A stretch of DNA of 64,000 nucleotides, taken from NCBI RefSeq assembly GCF_011038785.1, contig NZ_JAAKDT010000006.1:25044-89043 (forward strand), given 5' to 3'. This document shows, piece after piece, positions 42,883 through 52,616 of this stretch; the first letter of the stretch is position 1; each line of letters starts with the position of its first letter. The position numbers were made by a program, and so were the translations under genes. The notes beneath the pieces were generated by a model. The model was given only the letters and a program-made list of their open reading frames with translations. It did not search any database and was not told the origin of the DNA. This stretch comes from Parabacteroides sp. ZJ-118. Lineage in GTDB: Bacteria > Bacteroidota > Bacteroidia > Bacteroidales > Tannerellaceae.

Positions 42883-45318
42883 ATGAGGAGAGTGTCAACA
42901 GGTATGATTGAGGCAGCGTGCCTCAGCCGTCTATCCATGTCGCTATTACAGAGGCGTGGACGCGTGTCATGGCGTCTCCTCGCGTCCGTCTTGGGAATCG
43001 GCGTGGCGGCGTGGTGTATCCTGTATAGCATCGTGCCCCGGCAATTATTTCCCGCCCCCTACTCTACCTTATTGTATTCGGCAGAGGGCCAACTTTTAGG
43101 CGCACGTATCGCACCGGACGGGCAATGGCGTTTCCCGGCGGCGGATAGCTTGCCTGATAAATTCACGGATTGCTTGCTCACGTATGAGGATAAACGTTTT
43201 TTTTACCATCCCGGCATAGACCCAGCCGCCATCTTCCGGGCGATCCGCCTGAACTGGAAAGCGGGGCGTGTGGTGAGCGGAGGAAGTACCTTGACCATGC
43301 AATTGGCACGCATTGCGAGAGGGAACCCAGACCGGACTTTCTACGAGAAAACAATCGAGATGTGCTGGGCGCTCTTTCTGGAAACCATCTATAGCAAGCA
43401 AGAGATACTGGGCCTCTATGCCTCGCACGCTCCCTTCGGGGGAAACGTAATCGGGCTGGAGACCGCGGCATGGCGTTATTTCGGGCGGAGCGCCTCCGAA
43501 CTATCGTGGGCCGAGAGCGCCACGCTCGCGGTTCTTCCCAACTCCCCCGCCTTGATCCATCCCGGAAGAAACCGGAAACAACTGAAGGAAAAGCGGGATC
43601 GCTTATTGGCTTCCCTCAGGAAGAGAGGTGTATTGGAAGAGACCGAATACGAGCTGGCCTGCATGGAGCCGCTTCCCGAAGCCCCTCTCCCTTTGCCGAA
43701 TGATGCCCCGCATCTGCTGGAAAGGCTAGCCGCGGAACAACCGGGGCAACGCATCCAGACCTCCGTCCGCCAAGCCCTGCAACGGCAGACACAGGCTCTC
43801 GTAAACCGTTATGCCCGCGAGTACAGTTCCAACCATATCCATAATCTGGCGGCGATCGTAGCGGACGTGGAGACCGGAGAGGTATTGGCCTACGCCGGAA
43901 ACGCTACCTACCCGGCCGACGAACGCCGGGGGAATCAAGTGGATATCATCACCTCGCCCCGGAGCACGGGAAGTATTCTAAAGCCCTTCCTGTATGCCGG
44001 TATGCTACACGACGGGCTGTTGCTCCCCTCCATGCTGGTATCGGACGTGCCCTTGAATATAAATGGTTTCTCCCCCCATAATTACAACAAGACATTCTAC
44101 GGGGCGGTACCGGCTCATGTAGCCATAGAACGCTCCCTGAACGTGCCCTTGGTACGTATGCTCTCCCAATACAATACCGGACGCTTTATGTCTTTGCTGA
44201 AATCGTGGGGAATGACTACCTTGCGCTTCTCTGAGGAACATTACGGAGCCTCCCTGATCTTGGGAGGGGCAGAGGGTACTTTATGGGATCTTTCCGGCAT
44301 GTATGCCTCCATGTCTCGCGTGCTTAAACATTACCGCCTTTATAACGGACGCTATCATCCGGCGGACATCCATCCGCTGACTCCCTTTCCGGCGGAGAGG
44401 AAGGAACCGATCCGTTCCCTTACCGATAGCCGGCTCACCGATAAGGCGCTCCTCTCCTCCGCGGCCCTGTGGTACACGTTCGAGGCGATGTCCGCCCTGA
44501 GCCGTCCCGAGGAAGAAGCCGACTGGCAACAATTTGAGTCGATGAAGCGGATCGCGTGGAAGACCGGGACGAGTCACGGGGGACGAGACGCTTGGGCGAT
44601 CGGCACGACTCCCCGCTATGTCGTCGGCGTATGGGCCGGCAACGCCTCCGGCGAGGGGCGTCCGGGACTTACGGGTGTCGGCAACGCCGCCCCGGTCCTT
44701 TTCGATATCTTTTCCCTATTGCCTGGTGGCGAATGGTTCGACCTGCCCTATGATGAGACGCGTCCACTGGTGATCTGCCGGAACAGCGGGCATAAAGCCT
44801 CGCCCTATTGCGAGCAAACAGACACTTTATACCTGCCGCTGTCCGGCAATAACACGAAAATCTGCCCCTACCATAAGCTCGTGCATCTATCAGCGGACGG
44901 ACGGTACAGGGTCAACAGTTCCTGCGAGTCTGTCGACCGGATGATCAGCCGCTCATGGTTCGTGCTTCCTCCCGCGCAGGAATATTACTACCGCAACTAT
45001 CACATCGATTATATCCCGCTCCCTCCGGTAAAACCCGGCTGCGGGCAAGACCTGAGCCGCCAGATTGAACTGATCTATCCCGAGCATAAGGCCATTCTCT
45101 ACCTCCCGAAGGGCTTCTCTGGGAAGTCCGAGCAATTTATCTTCAAGGCCGCCCACGCCCGCCGCGACGCTACGATCTACTGGCATCTGGACGAAAGCTA
45201 TCTGGGAGAGACCACCGAGAATCACCAGATGCCTTGCTCCGTGAGCCAGGGGAAACATCTCCTTACCCTCATTGACAACGAGGGGAACCAAAAGAAAATA
45301 CAATTCGAGGTCAAGTAA
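42883..45318 (+). CDS. pbpC: Penicillin-binding protein 1C
   Basis: 811 residues. Transmembrane anchor (about 31-51), glycosyltransferase domain with YEDKRFFYHPG (E102), GGSTLTMQLAR, and a transpeptidase domain with SILK (S364, K367), SLN (418-420) and KTGTS (560-564). A C-terminal beta-sandwich of the PBP1C type (about 725-811) follows a cysteine-bearing stretch. It polymerises and cross-links peptidoglycan at the outer face of the inner membrane. It is the divergent partner of the macroglobulin gene, as in E. coli yfhM-pbpC. The N-terminal 20 residues may be extra; the ATG at residue 8 or 19 is an alternative start. Confidence 0.94.
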   Translation: MRRVSTGMIEAACLSRLSMSLLQRRGRVSWRLLASVLGIGVAAWCILYSIVPRQLFPAPYSTLLYSAEGQLLGARIAPDGQWRFPAADSLPDKFTDCLLTYEDKRFFYHPGIDPAAIFRAIRLNWKAGRVVSGGSTLTMQLARIARGNPDRTFYEKTIEMCWALFLETIYSKQEILGLYASHAPFGGNVIGLETAAWRYFGRSASELSWAESATLAVLPNSPALIHPGRNRKQLKEKRDRLLASLRKRGVLEETEYELACMEPLPEAPLPLPNDAPHLLERLAAEQPGQRIQTSVRQALQRQTQALVNRYAREYSSNHIHNLAAIVADVETGEVLAYAGNATYPADERRGNQVDIITSPRSTGSILKPFLYAGMLHDGLLLPSMLVSDVPLNINGFSPHNYNKTFYGAVPAHVAIERSLNVPLVRMLSQYNTGRFMSLLKSWGMTTLRFSEEHYGASLILGGAEGTLWDLSGMYASMSRVLKHYRLYNGRYHPADIHPLTPFPAERKEPIRSLTDSRLTDKALLSSAALWYTFEAMSALSRPEEEADWQQFESMKRIAWKTGTSHGGRDAWAIGTTPRYVVGVWAGNASGEGRPGLTGVGNAAPVLFDIFSLLPGGEWFDLPYDETRPLVICRNSGHKASPYCEQTDTLYLPLSGNNTKICPYHKLVHLSADGRYRVNSSCESVDRMISRSWFVLPPAQEYYYRNYHIDYIPLPPVKPGCGQDLSRQIELIYPEHKAILYLPKGFSGKSEQFIFKAAHARRDATIYWHLDESYLGETTENHQMPCSVSQGKHLLTLIDNEGNQKKIQFEVK

Positions 45319-45382
45319 AAATGCGCCCTCCCCGTCCCTGCTATGGAAGGAACTTGATCATGGATCGACTCGCTGTTTTTAT

Positions 45383-46744
45383 TCAGGCCGTTTCCACCTT
45401 TTCTTTCGGCAAGACCCATTTCAATACCAGATAACCGCAAAGACCGGATACAAACGATCCCGTGAATACACCCAGCTTCGCCTGATTCAAGAGATCCGCG
45501 CCCGCCGCTGAATTGGCGTCAAAGGAAAGATTCGCTATGAACAAGGCTACCGTGAAACCGATTCCCCCGAGCATGGATACTCCAAATAGATTACGTTTGC
45601 TCATACCTGTAGGCATGGAGGCAAACGGCGTACACGCAAACAGGAAAGAGAACGAGAATATACCCAATGTCTTTCCGACAAATAAACCCACGAACACCGC
45701 CAACGGTACATTAACCAACGTTTGGGGGTGGATATCCCCGAACGTCACACCGGCGTTCACGAAAGCGAACAAAGGAAGTATCACATAGTTTACCAATGGA
45801 TGCAGCTTATCAGCGATGGTCTGCAACGGACTGATCGTCTTATCCGCCAACGTATGGATGTTATTCAATACATGAATTTGCGCGGACGTAAGCACCTCCG
45901 CTTTACGCGACTGACGAACCTCGGTATAGTCCAGCAGATCTAAATACCCGTTCATATCACGCGTGAAATCATCCAGCTTGACAACCGGACGGGCAGGAAC
46001 CGTAAAGGCGACCAACACGCCGGCGATTGTCGGATGTACTCCTGACTCCAGAAACAGCAGCCAGACGATAAAGCCACCGATATAGAAAAACAATCGATTG
46101 TGTATCCGGAACTTTCCTCCCACATACAACAAAGCGAGGACTATCAGGGATATCAACAAAGGCTCGAAAGCGATATGCCCGCTATAAAACATGGCGATAA
46201 TTATAATCCCCCCGATATCGTCCACCACGGCCAGGGCGGTTAAGAAGATACGCATGCTCAACGGCACCCGCTTCCCCAACAAGCCCAATACGGCCAAGGC
46301 GAAAGCGATATCCGTAGCCATCGGGATAGCCGCCCCGTTTACCTCGGGAGGCATATTACATACTAACATATAAAACAGGACCGGCGCGATCATTCCACCA
46401 CAGGCCGCGATGATGGGCAATAGCGCCTTCCGGACGGAACTCAACTCGCCGATCAATACCTCTTGCTTGATCTCCAGGCCGATCACGAAAAAGAAAACCG
46501 TCATAAGGGCGTCGTTCACGAATGCCAGCATAGACATGGTCTCCCCGTGATGCGCGAAGAAGTTGAACTGCCCGGCTTGCAGGTCGATTGGAAAATCCAA
46601 CAACAGATGGTACCTGTCTGCCCAAGGCGAATTGGCCAAGACCATGGCGATGATGGTAGCGGCAAATAATAAAAGACTGGCGTTCGGCTTCTGTATAGCG
46701 AAGCGACGCAACGGTTTAAGGATAACATTGATCGTACGGTCCAT
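45383..46744 (-). CDS. nhaA: Na+/H+ antiporter NhaA
   Basis: 453 residues, eleven or twelve membrane segments. Diagnostic residues: TD at 144-145 (unwound TM4 motif) and the paired aspartates VVDDIGG (D175, D176), the ion site. The N-terminal helix with HHGETMSMLAFVNDALM is typical. It exports Na+ (or Li+) in exchange for two protons at high pH. It lies 18 bp after the other antiporter gene, so the two share an operon. It converges on pbpC with about 65 bp between. Confidence 0.95.
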   Translation of the reverse strand: MDRTINVILKPLRRFAIQKPNASLLLFAATIIAMVLANSPWADRYHLLLDFPIDLQAGQFNFFAHHGETMSMLAFVNDALMTVFFFVIGLEIKQEVLIGELSSVRKALLPIIAACGGMIAPVLFYMLVCNMPPEVNGAAIPMATDIAFALAVLGLLGKRVPLSMRIFLTALAVVDDIGGIIIIAMFYSGHIAFEPLLISLIVLALLYVGGKFRIHNRLFFYIGGFIVWLLFLESGVHPTIAGVLVAFTVPARPVVKLDDFTRDMNGYLDLLDYTEVRQSRKAEVLTSAQIHVLNNIHTLADKTISPLQTIADKLHPLVNYVILPLFAFVNAGVTFGDIHPQTLVNVPLAVFVGLFVGKTLGIFSFSFLFACTPFASMPTGMSKRNLFGVSMLGGIGFTVALFIANLSFDANSAAGADLLNQAKLGVFTGSFVSGLCGYLVLKWVLPKEKVETA

Positions 46745-46762
46745 AATAAAGTATTTTTTCTA

Positions 46763-47971
46763 TTAATTGACAGCTTTGACTTTTCCTGCTAGCTCCAGGT
46801 TATAAGCGCTGCGTGTGAGTTTCTCTACCCAGATGACAAATATACCGGTTAAAATTAAATTAAACACAATAGTTAACACAGAAATTATCAACATCGGGCC
46901 ACCTAATCCGTATCCTAAGGCTATGAAAATGACTCCGGCTCCTACCTCTCCACGGGTAAACATACCGATAGACAGCGCCAAGCGCTCGCGTTTCATCCGG
47001 TCGCGGTAGAAAAACAGGGGGAATAGTTTGCCGATATTGGATAAGAAGGAGACGATTACGACATGTAAAGCGATCAGCGGCCATGAGATCATCGGCTGGG
47101 AACTTGTCACCGTGGTCACCTCCGCCGCTTGCCGGGCGAAGTCCACGCCCATAAACACCGGCATGCTCACTCCGACAAGGAACATGAAGAGGTAAGAGAT
47201 GAAATCGGACACTTGGCGCTCGACCTTGGTATCGATATGCTTATGTCGCATGATCATACCTACGACAAACGCGGGTAAGAGGACCTCGATATGGATACTG
47301 GCCTCCTCTCCGTACACATGTTTCGATACCAGGTAAATCACTTGCGTGATAGCAAACGTCGCGATGGCGTAGAACAAGATGGCTTTCCAGTCTTGACGCA
47401 CGTCGTAATGCCCCATTTTCTTCCAGCCCAAGACCAAGAGCGATACCACGACCAGGAGGATGACTCCCAATTGCCAGCGCAAGCCGATCATCATGATTTG
47501 CAACGGGATCATCAGCAGGATCGTGTCCAGGTCGTCGAAGATCGCCAATACCTGTACCTTCTTGTATACCCAAGAGGCTTTTAGCCCGGCGGCGGCCAAC
47601 ATCGTGAACAAGATACCCGCCGAGGTAGGGGCGGCGAAACGGCTTAGCAACAGGTTTTCCCTCCAGGCGTCCCAACTTCCCCATAAATCGCCCGGGAGCA
47701 AGACAAACATGTAATATAAAGCCACGAATATCCACGGGAACGCCGCCGTGGCCATCGCTATGAAATAATCTTGGGTATAAGACTTCCACCGGGCCTTATC
47801 AATCTCGAACTCACGCCCCACATTGATCATGATAAACGCGAGGCAAACAAACAAAAAGGTGTTGGAGATCGTCTTTACCAGCGGATACTGTTCCCCCGCC
47901 ACAGCGGGAAGCATTTGCGACACGATCAAACCCGACACTAGAAAAAGAGAAAATAAAAGAACTTTTTTCAT
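46763..47971 (-). CDS. Cation:proton antiporter, CPA family
   Basis: 402 residues, about eleven membrane segments after a first hydrophobic MKKVLLFSLFLVSGLIVS. The ion-site helix contains AIFDDLDT near residue 145, and another helix has GMFTRGEVGAGVIFIALGYG, a pattern of CPA2/NhaP-like antiporters. There is no C-terminal regulatory KTN/RCK domain, unlike KefB/C. It probably exchanges Na+ or K+ for protons; the ion specificity is open. It is the first gene of the two-antiporter operon. Confidence 0.85.
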   Translation of the reverse strand: MKKVLLFSLFLVSGLIVSQMLPAVAGEQYPLVKTISNTFLFVCLAFIMINVGREFEIDKARWKSYTQDYFIAMATAAFPWIFVALYYMFVLLPGDLWGSWDAWRENLLLSRFAAPTSAGILFTMLAAAGLKASWVYKKVQVLAIFDDLDTILLMIPLQIMMIGLRWQLGVILLVVVSLLVLGWKKMGHYDVRQDWKAILFYAIATFAITQVIYLVSKHVYGEEASIHIEVLLPAFVVGMIMRHKHIDTKVERQVSDFISYLFMFLVGVSMPVFMGVDFARQAAEVTTVTSSQPMISWPLIALHVVIVSFLSNIGKLFPLFFYRDRMKRERLALSIGMFTRGEVGAGVIFIALGYGLGGPMLIISVLTIVFNLILTGIFVIWVEKLTRSAYNLELAGKVKAVN

Positions 47972-48066
47972 TCAGCTAAAACTATATTATTATTTACACA
48001 ATAAAATGCGGGGGCAGGGTTCCTCATGAGCCTTGTCTCCGCGAAAAAAAACAATTGAAAACTAAA

Positions 48067-48681
48067 TTAGTCGGTCGCTCGCCGCTCTTTCAGGTAAGCG
48101 GTCTCGACCTTCAACAAGCGATTTTTGAGGCGTTCGGCCTCCCCTTTACGGATGCGAAGCGTCATCTCGCAATCCATCTCGAACTTCTGTGAGAGGATAA
48201 CGGGGTTATCCTCTTTTACGATACGCATGATCCCGTTCAGGTAGGGGTACTCGAAAACGACCGTGATATCCTCGTCTACCGTACGCTCCTCGATCTCGGC
48301 GGCGGCGATGGCCTCGGCGGCGGCGGCGCGATAGGCGACGATCAGCCCGCCAGTCCCTAGCTCGACCCCTCCGAAGTAGCGTACCACGACAACCAACACA
48401 TCGGTCAGCTCATTCGAGTTGATCTGCCCGAGGATCGGTTTCCCGGCCGTGGAAGAGGGCTCCCCGTCATCGTTGGCCCGGAACGTCTGCCGCTCCGGGC
48501 CTAGCATATACGCCCAGCACACATGGCGGGCATCGTAATATTGTTTGCGGTATTTCTCCAGTCGCTCCTTCACCTCGTCCACCGTACGCACGGGTATGGC
48601 ATACGAGATGAAGCGGCTGCGCTTCTCGGTATAATAGCCCTCGGCGACTTGCTTGATGGTCTTGTAACTGTCGTCTGCCAT
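48067..48681 (-). CDS. yigZ: YigZ/IMPACT family protein
   Basis: 204 residues. The IMPACT N-terminal fold is recognisable: KRSRFISYAIPV, ARHVCWAYMLG, DDGEPSSTAGKPIL and VVRYFGGVELGTGGL. A second ferredoxin-like domain (about 140-200) completes the YigZ form. Eukaryotic IMPACT regulates translation stress; bacterial YigZ has no settled function. It is the last gene of the uvrA operon, 3 bp after the small protein gene. Confidence 0.9.
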   Translation of the reverse strand: MADDSYKTIKQVAEGYYTEKRSRFISYAIPVRTVDEVKERLEKYRKQYYDARHVCWAYMLGPERQTFRANDDGEPSSTAGKPILGQINSNELTDVLVVVVRYFGGVELGTGGLIVAYRAAAAEAIAAAEIEERTVDEDITVVFEYPYLNGIMRIVKEDNPVILSQKFEMDCEMTLRIRKGEAERLKNRLLKVETAYLKERRATD

Positions 48682-48684
48682 AAA

Positions 48685-48906
48685 TCAATCCGGTAGTTTA
48701 GTCTTGGACACTTCCTCCCGGTACGCCCGGAAATCTTTCATGATCTCTTCGATCTCCTCGATGAAATAAGGGTCTCTCACCCTGTTTCTCACCTCCTCAT
48801 AATAGGTCTCTATGGCAGCCAACGCGCATACGTCCTGCCCTCTCAGCACGAAGTAGGGTTCCTCCTTCTCCACGCATTGCTTGATCATTTGTATCGGATT
48901 CTTCAT
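48685..48906 (-). CDS. Small conserved protein in the uvrA operon
   Basis: 73 residues from the ATG at 48906. A longer frame goes to 49059 but that part overlaps uvrA in another frame and is arginine/glycine-rich nonsense. It is predicted helical, acidic and lysine-rich, with EPYFVLRGQDVCALAAIETY. No motif for function. The start overlaps the uvrA stop by 4 bp (ATGA), so it is probably translated together with UvrA. I do not recognise the family; similar short genes may occur in other Bacteroidales genomes. Confidence 0.7.
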   Translation of the reverse strand: MKNPIQMIKQCVEKEEPYFVLRGQDVCALAAIETYYEEVRNRVRDPYFIEEIEEIMKDFRAYREEVSKTKLPD

Positions 48907-51758
48907 TTTTTCTGGTTTGCTGTATCTAACTCTTCTTTCAGGAACGGGGCCGTATACCCGACACCGCGCGCCGCCAGGGCCTCCGGAGTCCCGGTGAAAA
49001 CGACGTTGCCCCCGCGGCGACCGCCCTCGGGGCCCATGTCGACCAGGTAGTCGGCGCATTTGATGACATCGAGGTTATGTTCGATAACGATGATCGTGTT
49101 GCCTTTATCCACCAGCTTGTTCAACACCCCGAGCAAGACCCGGATATCCTCGAAATGCAGGCCGGTGGTAGGTTCGTCCAGCACGTAAAGCGTCTTTCCC
49201 GTATCCCGCTTCGCCAGCTCGGTGGCCAGCTTGACGCGTTGGCTCTCGCCGCCGGACAAGGTGGTGGAGGGTTGCCCCAGCTTGATATATCCCAGGCCTA
49301 CATCCTGCAGGACCTTGATCTTGGATAAGATGGCGGGGACGCTCTCGAAGAACTCCACGGCCCTGTTGATCGTCATATCCAGGATATCCGCGATCGATTT
49401 CCCGCGGAAGCGGACCTCCAGGGTCTCCCGGTTGTATCGCTTGCCGTGACAGTCCTCGCAGGGCACCAGCACGTCCGGGAGGAAATTCATCTCGATCGCC
49501 TTGTAGCCGTTTCCCTTGCAGGTCTCGCACCGTCCACCCGATACGTTGAAGGAGAAACGTCCCGGCTTGTACCCTCTCACCTTCGATTCCGGAAGCCCGA
49601 CGAAGAGATTCCGGATGTCCGAGAACACTCCCGTGTAGGTCGCCGGGTTGCTCCGGGGGGAACGGCCGATCGGGGATTGATCCACGTTCACGATCTTATC
49701 GACATGCTCGATGCCCTCGATGGCGTCGTAGGCCAGGGGATCTTCCAGCGAGCGATAGAAATGCTGGCTCAAGATCGGCCGCAGCGTGCGGTTTATCAAG
49801 GTAGACTTCCCGCTGCCCGACACGCCCGTGACGCAGATAAGAGTGCCCAGGGGGAGCGATACGTCCACGTGCCTCAAGTTATTCCCGCGGGCCCCTTTGA
49901 GGGTGATGAACCGCCCGTTGCCTTTCCTGCGCTCGGCGGGGACGGCTATCCGCGTGTCGCCGTTCAGGTAGGAAGAGGTCAGGGTATCCGCGCGCAACAT
50001 CTCCTCGGGGGTTCCCTCGAAGACGACCTCGCCCCCCAGGCGTCCCGCCCTGGGGCCCATGTCCACCACGTAATCGGCGCTCAGCATCATGTCCTTGTCA
50101 TGCTCCACGACGATCACGGAGTTTCCCGTATCGCGCAATTGCTTCAGGGAATTGATCAAACGGACGTTGTCTCGTTGGTGCAGGCCGATGCTCGGCTCAT
50201 CCAATATGTAGAGTACGTTCACCAATTGGCTCCCGATCTGGGTGGCCAGCCGGATACGCTGGCTCTCGCCGCCGGACAGGGTGGCCGAGCCCCGGTTCAT
50301 GGAAAGGTAATCCAGCCCCACGTCCAGCAGGAAACGCAGGCGAGAGCGTATCTCCTTCAATATCTCCGCGGCGATCCGGAGCTGCCTCGGGTCCAGCCTC
50401 TCCTCGATGCCCTCCAGCCACTCGTATAGCTCCGAGATATCCATGGCCGACAACTCGGCGATGTTCTTCCCCGCTATCCGGTAGCTCAGCGCCTCCTTGT
50501 TCAGCCGCCAGCCGCCGCACTCCGGGCAAGTGGCCATCTTGATGAATTGTCCCGCCCATTTTTGGGCCGAGGCGGACGCCTCGCTCTCCTGTTGCATCAG
50601 GATGTACTTGGCGACTCCCTCGTACGACAGGAAATAGCCGGACGATCCCAGCGAGTTGTTCTTGATCCGCAGCCGCTCGTCCGTACCGTTCATGATCTCG
50701 TCCATCGCCTCCTCGGGGATATCCCGTATGGGCGTCTTGATCGTCACGCCATGCTTCTGGCAAAGCGCCTCGATCTGCCAGAATATCAGCGAGTCCTTGT
50801 ATTTGCCCAGGGCGACGATGCCACCGCCGTATATGCTCAGGGAGGGATCGGGGACGATCTTGTCCATATCCAGCAGGTGGACCTGCCCCAGCCCTTTGCA
50901 GCGCGGGCAGGCTCCCTGGGGGGAGTTGAACGAGAAATTGTGCGGGGCCGGCTCGCTGTAGGACAACCCGGTAGCCGGATCCATCAGCCGACGGCTGTAG
51001 TGGCGAACCTCGCCCGTCTCGGCGTCCAGTATCAAGACAAGGCCGTCGCCTTGCTTCATGGCGATCTTCAGGCTCTCTCTCAACCGGCGCTCGCCTGCCT
51101 CGGAGACGATCATCTTGTCGATCACCACCTCGATACGGTGTGTCTTGTAACGGTCCAGCTTCATCCCGTGGAGGATCTCCCTCAACTCGCCGTCGACACG
51201 GACGTTCAGGTATCCTTTCTTGCGTACCTGCTCGAAAAGCTCCTTGTAATGCCCCTTGCGATTGCGGACCAGCGGGGCCAGGAGGTAGGTTTTTTTCCCG
51301 TCGTACGCGTCCAGGATCAGCCGCAAGACCTGCTCCTCGGTATATTTCACCATCCTCTCCCCGCTCAAATAGGAATAGGCCTCTCCCGCCCTGGCGTAAA
51401 GCAGGCGGAAAAAGTCGTAGATCTCGGTCGTCGTACCGACCGTGGAACGAGGGTTCTTATTGGTCGTCTTTTGCTCGATGGAGATGACCGGACTCAGGCC
51501 CGTTATCTTATCCACGTCGGGCCGCTCCATATTTCCCAGGAAATTCCGGGCGTAAGCCGAGAATGTCTCCACATACCGCCTTTGTCCCTCGGCGAAAATC
51601 GTATCGAACGCCAACGAGGACTTGCCGCTGCCGCTCATGCCGGTAATCACCGTCAACTTATTCCTCGGGATCTCTACATCTATGTTCTTCAGATTATGGA
51701 CACGCGCGCCGAGTACGGATATGCGCCCGCCTTCCAATGCCTGCTTCTCTTTTATCAT
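48903..51758 (-). CDS. uvrA: Excinuclease ABC subunit A
   Basis: 951 residues, full length, with two ABC ATPase modules: Walker A GMSGSGKSS (about 39-47) and GVSGSGKST, and two LSGGESQR signatures. Zinc-finger cysteines occur at CPRCKGLG and in CETCKGNG ... CEDCHGKR. It keeps the UvrB-binding insertion (about 115-250), unlike short UvrA2 forms. It finds bulky lesions and loads UvrB. A good promoter is at 51785-51817. The gene is more GC-rich than its neighbours; Bacteroidales often carry two uvrA genes, so this may be the second copy. Confidence 0.95.
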   Translation of the reverse strand: MIKEKQALEGGRISVLGARVHNLKNIDVEIPRNKLTVITGMSGSGKSSLAFDTIFAEGQRRYVETFSAYARNFLGNMERPDVDKITGLSPVISIEQKTTNKNPRSTVGTTTEIYDFFRLLYARAGEAYSYLSGERMVKYTEEQVLRLILDAYDGKKTYLLAPLVRNRKGHYKELFEQVRKKGYLNVRVDGELREILHGMKLDRYKTHRIEVVIDKMIVSEAGERRLRESLKIAMKQGDGLVLILDAETGEVRHYSRRLMDPATGLSYSEPAPHNFSFNSPQGACPRCKGLGQVHLLDMDKIVPDPSLSIYGGGIVALGKYKDSLIFWQIEALCQKHGVTIKTPIRDIPEEAMDEIMNGTDERLRIKNNSLGSSGYFLSYEGVAKYILMQQESEASASAQKWAGQFIKMATCPECGGWRLNKEALSYRIAGKNIAELSAMDISELYEWLEGIEERLDPRQLRIAAEILKEIRSRLRFLLDVGLDYLSMNRGSATLSGGESQRIRLATQIGSQLVNVLYILDEPSIGLHQRDNVRLINSLKQLRDTGNSVIVVEHDKDMMLSADYVVDMGPRAGRLGGEVVFEGTPEEMLRADTLTSSYLNGDTRIAVPAERRKGNGRFITLKGARGNNLRHVDVSLPLGTLICVTGVSGSGKSTLINRTLRPILSQHFYRSLEDPLAYDAIEGIEHVDKIVNVDQSPIGRSPRSNPATYTGVFSDIRNLFVGLPESKVRGYKPGRFSFNVSGGRCETCKGNGYKAIEMNFLPDVLVPCEDCHGKRYNRETLEVRFRGKSIADILDMTINRAVEFFESVPAILSKIKVLQDVGLGYIKLGQPSTTLSGGESQRVKLATELAKRDTGKTLYVLDEPTTGLHFEDIRVLLGVLNKLVDKGNTIIVIEHNLDVIKCADYLVDMGPEGGRRGGNVVFTGTPEALAARGVGYTAPFLKEELDTANQKK

Positions 51759-51784
51759 CTTTTTCCTGTCTGGTTTAGGGGCCG

Positions 51785-51817
51785 TAAAGGTACGAAAAAA
51801 AACGGAAGCCTGTCAAA
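51785..51817 (-). promoter_or_regulatory. Promoter of the uvrA operon
   Basis: On the minus strand: TTTG (51817-51814), 21 bp, TACCTTTA (51792-51785). One mismatch in the -7 box; spacing fits. It is 27 bp before the uvrA start. Confidence 0.6.
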
Positions 51818-51848
51818 CTTTCCCGCGAATCGCGATGAGACGTGCGAG

Positions 51849-51878
51849 ATGTTATCCGATTCGCGATCGGGATAACAT
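51849..51878. repeat. Inverted repeat with GGATAAC boxes, first copy
   Basis: ATGTTATCCGAT (51849-51860), 5 bp, ATCGGGATAACAT (51866-51878): a near-perfect dyad with one extra G. It is about 30 bp upstream of the uvrA promoter -33 box, a position that suits an activator or repressor. A second dyad with the same core follows at 51908-51945. Confidence 0.55.
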
Positions 51879-51907
51879 TTATCACTATTTTTGTTTATCC
51901 ATTCGAT

Positions 51908-51945
51908 AACGGGATAACGTAAAAATCTTTAGACGTTATCCCGTT
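51908..51945. repeat. Inverted repeat with GGATAAC boxes, second copy
   Basis: AACGGGATAACGT (51908-51920) and ACGTTATCCCGTT (51933-51945) are exact 13-bp reverse complements with a 12-bp spacer. The GGGATAAC core is shared with the dyad at 51849-51878, and GGATAAC recurs near 52135. Confidence 0.6.
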
Positions 51946-52327
51946 CACTTTCCGGATACTATAAAATTAGATAAATGATAACCGAATCACGATCGACTAA
52001 ACAAATTTTTCTCGCGAACGTGGGGAGCATCCCTTGTCGGCCCAACTTTCGCGTCGCGTATCGCGCCGCGTATCGTGACGCGGGTCCCGTGTCGGCGGGA
52101 CGAAACGCGAGAAATAACCAGTCCCGGGTGAGGGGATAACCGGATAATATTCCATCACCTCCCGGTAGGGGATCGCTACGCTCAGGCGGATAAAGCGCGC
52201 TCGCGAATAGCGTGATTTATCTTCCGGTTTTATCTTCCCGCGCAGAATAGTTATATTTTATTGTGTATATTATAAAATTGTAATTATATTCGCGACAGTA
52301 TTCATAAAATAAACTATCAGAAGAATT
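51946..52327 (+). other. Intergenic region before the 70-residue gene
   Basis: About 380 bp. Its middle part (about 52020-52110) is rich in CGCG and CGTATCG runs and could fold strongly; the last 90 bp are AT-rich and probably contain the promoter of the next gene, but no clean TTTG/TAnnTTTG pair was found. No gene seen. Confidence 0.4.
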
Positions 52328-52540
52328 ATGGCACGTACAGTAGATTATTCAAGAAAAGCGGAGAAAATCAAAGAGCAAGTCGATGAATTAGTACAGGAAT
52401 TGGCGGCCGCCAAGTCGGCTCCGGTGATTGTCAAAAGAAGTTTAAAAGTAACCGACATCAATTTCGAGGAGGAGGATATCAATACATTGATGCAAATACA
52501 AGCCCGCCTCGCTCGCGTTATCTTGGAGAAGAGCAAATAA
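52328..52540 (+). CDS. Small conserved protein of unknown function
   Basis: 70 residues, predicted all-helical at both ends, with a basic and alanine-rich first half (RKAEKIKEQVDELVQELAAA) and an acidic centre (DINFEEEDI). No catalytic motif. ATG is in good context after an AT-rich leader and the gene is followed by an intrinsic terminator at 52567-52616, so it looks like a single-gene transcript. It is not matched to any family I know. A role as a small DNA- or protein-binding factor would be a guess. Confidence 0.6.
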   Translation: MARTVDYSRKAEKIKEQVDELVQELAAAKSAPVIVKRSLKVTDINFEEEDINTLMQIQARLARVILEKSK

Positions 52541-52566
52541 GAGAAAGCTCCGTCAAAGTTTGAATA

Positions 52567-52616
52567 AAAGCGTTTTTCCCCCCTTCAAGGCTGTCCGGGA
52601 AAAGCGCTTTATTTTT
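52567..52616 (+). terminator. Intrinsic terminator
   Basis: Hairpin between AAAAGCGTTTTTCCC (52567 on) and GGGAAAAGCGCTTT (52597-52610), followed by ATTTTT. It ends the 70-residue gene transcript. Confidence 0.7.

Noticed and set aside
49446..51875. Two long plus-strand frames across uvrA
   Set aside because: They are antisense to a clear uvrA and mirror its codon use; no domain is present.
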